57,456 bases of DNA from positions 1 to 57,456 of the IMG/VR virus record IMGVR_UViG_3300036823_000129; one strand, written 5' to 3'. Source of the DNA: a virus. A program made the translations under genes and the position numbers. The notes beneath the pieces are model-generated. The model did not search any database, was not told the origin of the DNA, and worked only from the letters and a program-made list of their open reading frames with translations. Shown here piece after piece: positions 56,566 through 57,456 of this stretch; position 1 is the first letter of the stretch, and every line of letters starts with the position of its first letter.

Positions 56566-56760
56566 CTATCCGCGCGAAACGCTGGCTTTGCGCTTGAGCG
56601 TGATCTGCACGGTCCCGTTCCCGTAGAACTGCATCGCGGCGATCTCCATTCGGCCGTCGGTGATGACCATGTAGTCGTCCTTGATCACCTTCGACTCTGT
56701 CTCGCCGGTCGCGATGTCTTCGCACGTGACGCGCGTGCCCTCGGTCGCCAGCTCGTTCAT
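56566..56760 (-). CDS. Small protein of unknown function
   Basis: A 64-residue protein (GTRVTCEDIATGETESKVI, YGNGTVQITLKRK). ATG at 56760 overlaps the preceding stop. Its position corresponds to the gene at 228-449 in the left end but the sequence is unrelated; both stop at a conserved TAG. Confidence 0.55.
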   Translation of the reverse strand: MNELATEGTRVTCEDIATGETESKVIKDDYMVITDGRMEIAAMQFYGNGTVQITLKRKASVSRG

Positions 56761-57071
56761 GCTGGCGGATTCGTCATGACGACCTCGACGATCGACAGCA
56801 ACCGATCCCGGGTCTTTCTCACGTCCTCGAGCGCATCCCTCGTCGCATCCGAAGTCTGCGTCGTCTCGCCGAGCGCGCGCGCGATCGCGTCCCACTCATC
56901 GAACGACAATCGGATCAGCGGCTTAATCTCGCCGCCAGGATCAGCGCCTTCGTAGATCACCTGGCCGTTCGGATCGAGCCCGACGGCCACGGCGAAGCTC
57001 TCGGCTGGCCCCGTCGCCATCCTGATTTCATAGCCGCGAGTGAACGGGTTGACCTCGACGGTCGCTCTCAC
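56757..57071 (-). CDS. Small protein of unknown function
   Basis: A 104-residue protein (RATVEVNPFTRGYEIRMATG, SFDEWDAIARAL). GTG start overlapping the stop of the gene at 57068. No counterpart in the left end, where a different gene fills this slot. Confidence 0.55.
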   Translation of the reverse strand: MRATVEVNPFTRGYEIRMATGPAESFAVAVGLDPNGQVIYEGADPGGEIKPLIRLSFDEWDAIARALGETTQTSDATRDALEDVRKTRDRLLSIVEVVMTNPPA

Positions 57072-57283
57072 GCCGGCGCCCCGAGCTCGTCGCGTCCGAT
57101 CGGGCCGTGATGCGAGAACACGCGGGTGATCTCGCCGTCGCGGAGCTCGAACTCGATCCGCCAGTTCCCGTCGGCTGACTGGCCGCCCGTGATGAATCTC
57201 GCGACCTCGCTCATCAGGCTCCGGACGAGCGTGTTCAGCGCCGCAGGGTCATGCTCGCAATCGGCCGCATCCATCGCTTGCAC
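57068..57283 (-). CDS. Conserved small protein, right paralogue
   Basis: A 71-residue protein nearly identical to the product of 627-845 (one substitution and a shorter C-terminus). The match, with flanking bases to 57323, shows that the two window ends are homologous. Start GTG. Function unknown. Confidence 0.7.
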   Translation of the reverse strand: MQAMDAADCEHDPAALNTLVRSLMSEVARFITGGQSADGNWRIEFELRDGEITRVFSHHGPIGRDELGAPA

Positions 57284-57356
57284 ATTGTGCAGGACACTAC
57301 GGCTACTTGCAGATGTTTAGAGCACCAGCCGCACCCTGTTCAGCGTTCGTCTCCGA

Positions 57357-57456
57357 TCAGGAGGAAATGCAAGAGGGCTTCGTCGTGCCGAGCGTGTTCG
57401 CGAAGAGCGACCGCACGACAGCGGTCGAGTCAGAAGCAATTCCGCCATGAACTGTG
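57357..57456 (-). CDS. Possible partial gene cut by window end
   Basis: The last 33 codons of a minus-strand frame ending in TGA read TVHGGIASDSTAVVRSLFAN and then GTTKPSC. It would be the C-terminal end of a gene that begins beyond the window. Its left counterpart is not obvious. Low confidence. Confidence 0.3.
   Translation of the reverse strand, partial: TVHGGIASDSTAVVRSLFANTLGTTKPSCISS

Overview
The window looks like the whole or nearly whole genome of a temperate, tailed, siphovirus-type bacteriophage, about 57 kb, with no clear bacterial chromosomal genes. Base composition is strongly GC-rich. GTG and TTG starts are common and most genes overlap by 4 bases (ATGA, GTGA, TTGA). A homologue of the actinobacterial integration host factor mIHF and two apparently leaderless promoters point to a host in Actinomycetota; the exact host cannot be read from the sequence.

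Layout. Positions 1-1850 (minus strand) hold small genes, a secreted protein and a repressor-like gene. A divergent control region at 1851-1953, with a dyad operator, separates the repressor from a Cro-like paralogue. A rightward early operon then runs from about 1954 to 27112. It carries a RecF/SbcC-like ATPase, mIHF, an RDF-like protein, a Cas4-like nuclease, a tyrosine integrase, a sliding-clamp-like protein, methyltransferases (C5, Dam-type and one unusual PPC protein), VRR-NUC and EndoVII nucleases, a DnaD-like replication protein, several mobile endonucleases and a toxin-antitoxin pair. It converges at about 27.1 kb on a leftward late operon.

The late operon, read right to left, contains: a second, minimal tyrosine recombinase (56.3 kb); small regulators (53.5-55.4 kb); a sugar and glycan enzyme cassette of glycosyltransferases, a WbqC-like protein, a methyltransferase and a polysaccharide deacetylase (48.5-53.5 kb); an HNH gene and terminase; portal; a prohead protease fused in frame to the major capsid protein; connectors and tail tube; tail assembly chaperones joined by a -1 frameshift; tape measure; tail tip, collagen-like and LamG proteins with a glycosyltransferase; an O-acyltransferase; and a lysis cassette with endolysin and membrane proteins.

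The two window ends are diverged copies of the same ~1 kb region (1-188 with 56339-56526, and 627-885 with 57068-57323). Because the minus-strand genes at 1-1850 continue the minus-strand genes at the right end, the simplest reading is a circular or circularly permuted genome whose ends overlap as two variants, or a genuine duplication next to the recombinase gene.

Assignments rest on reading translated sequences and recalling family motifs; no database search was run. The most notable points are the glycan cassette, the protease-capsid fusion with an internal ribosome site, the repressor/Cro switch, the mIHF gene, the leaderless toxin-antitoxin promoter with an overlapping palindrome, a poly-G frame fusion, and antisense homing-endonuclease insertions.
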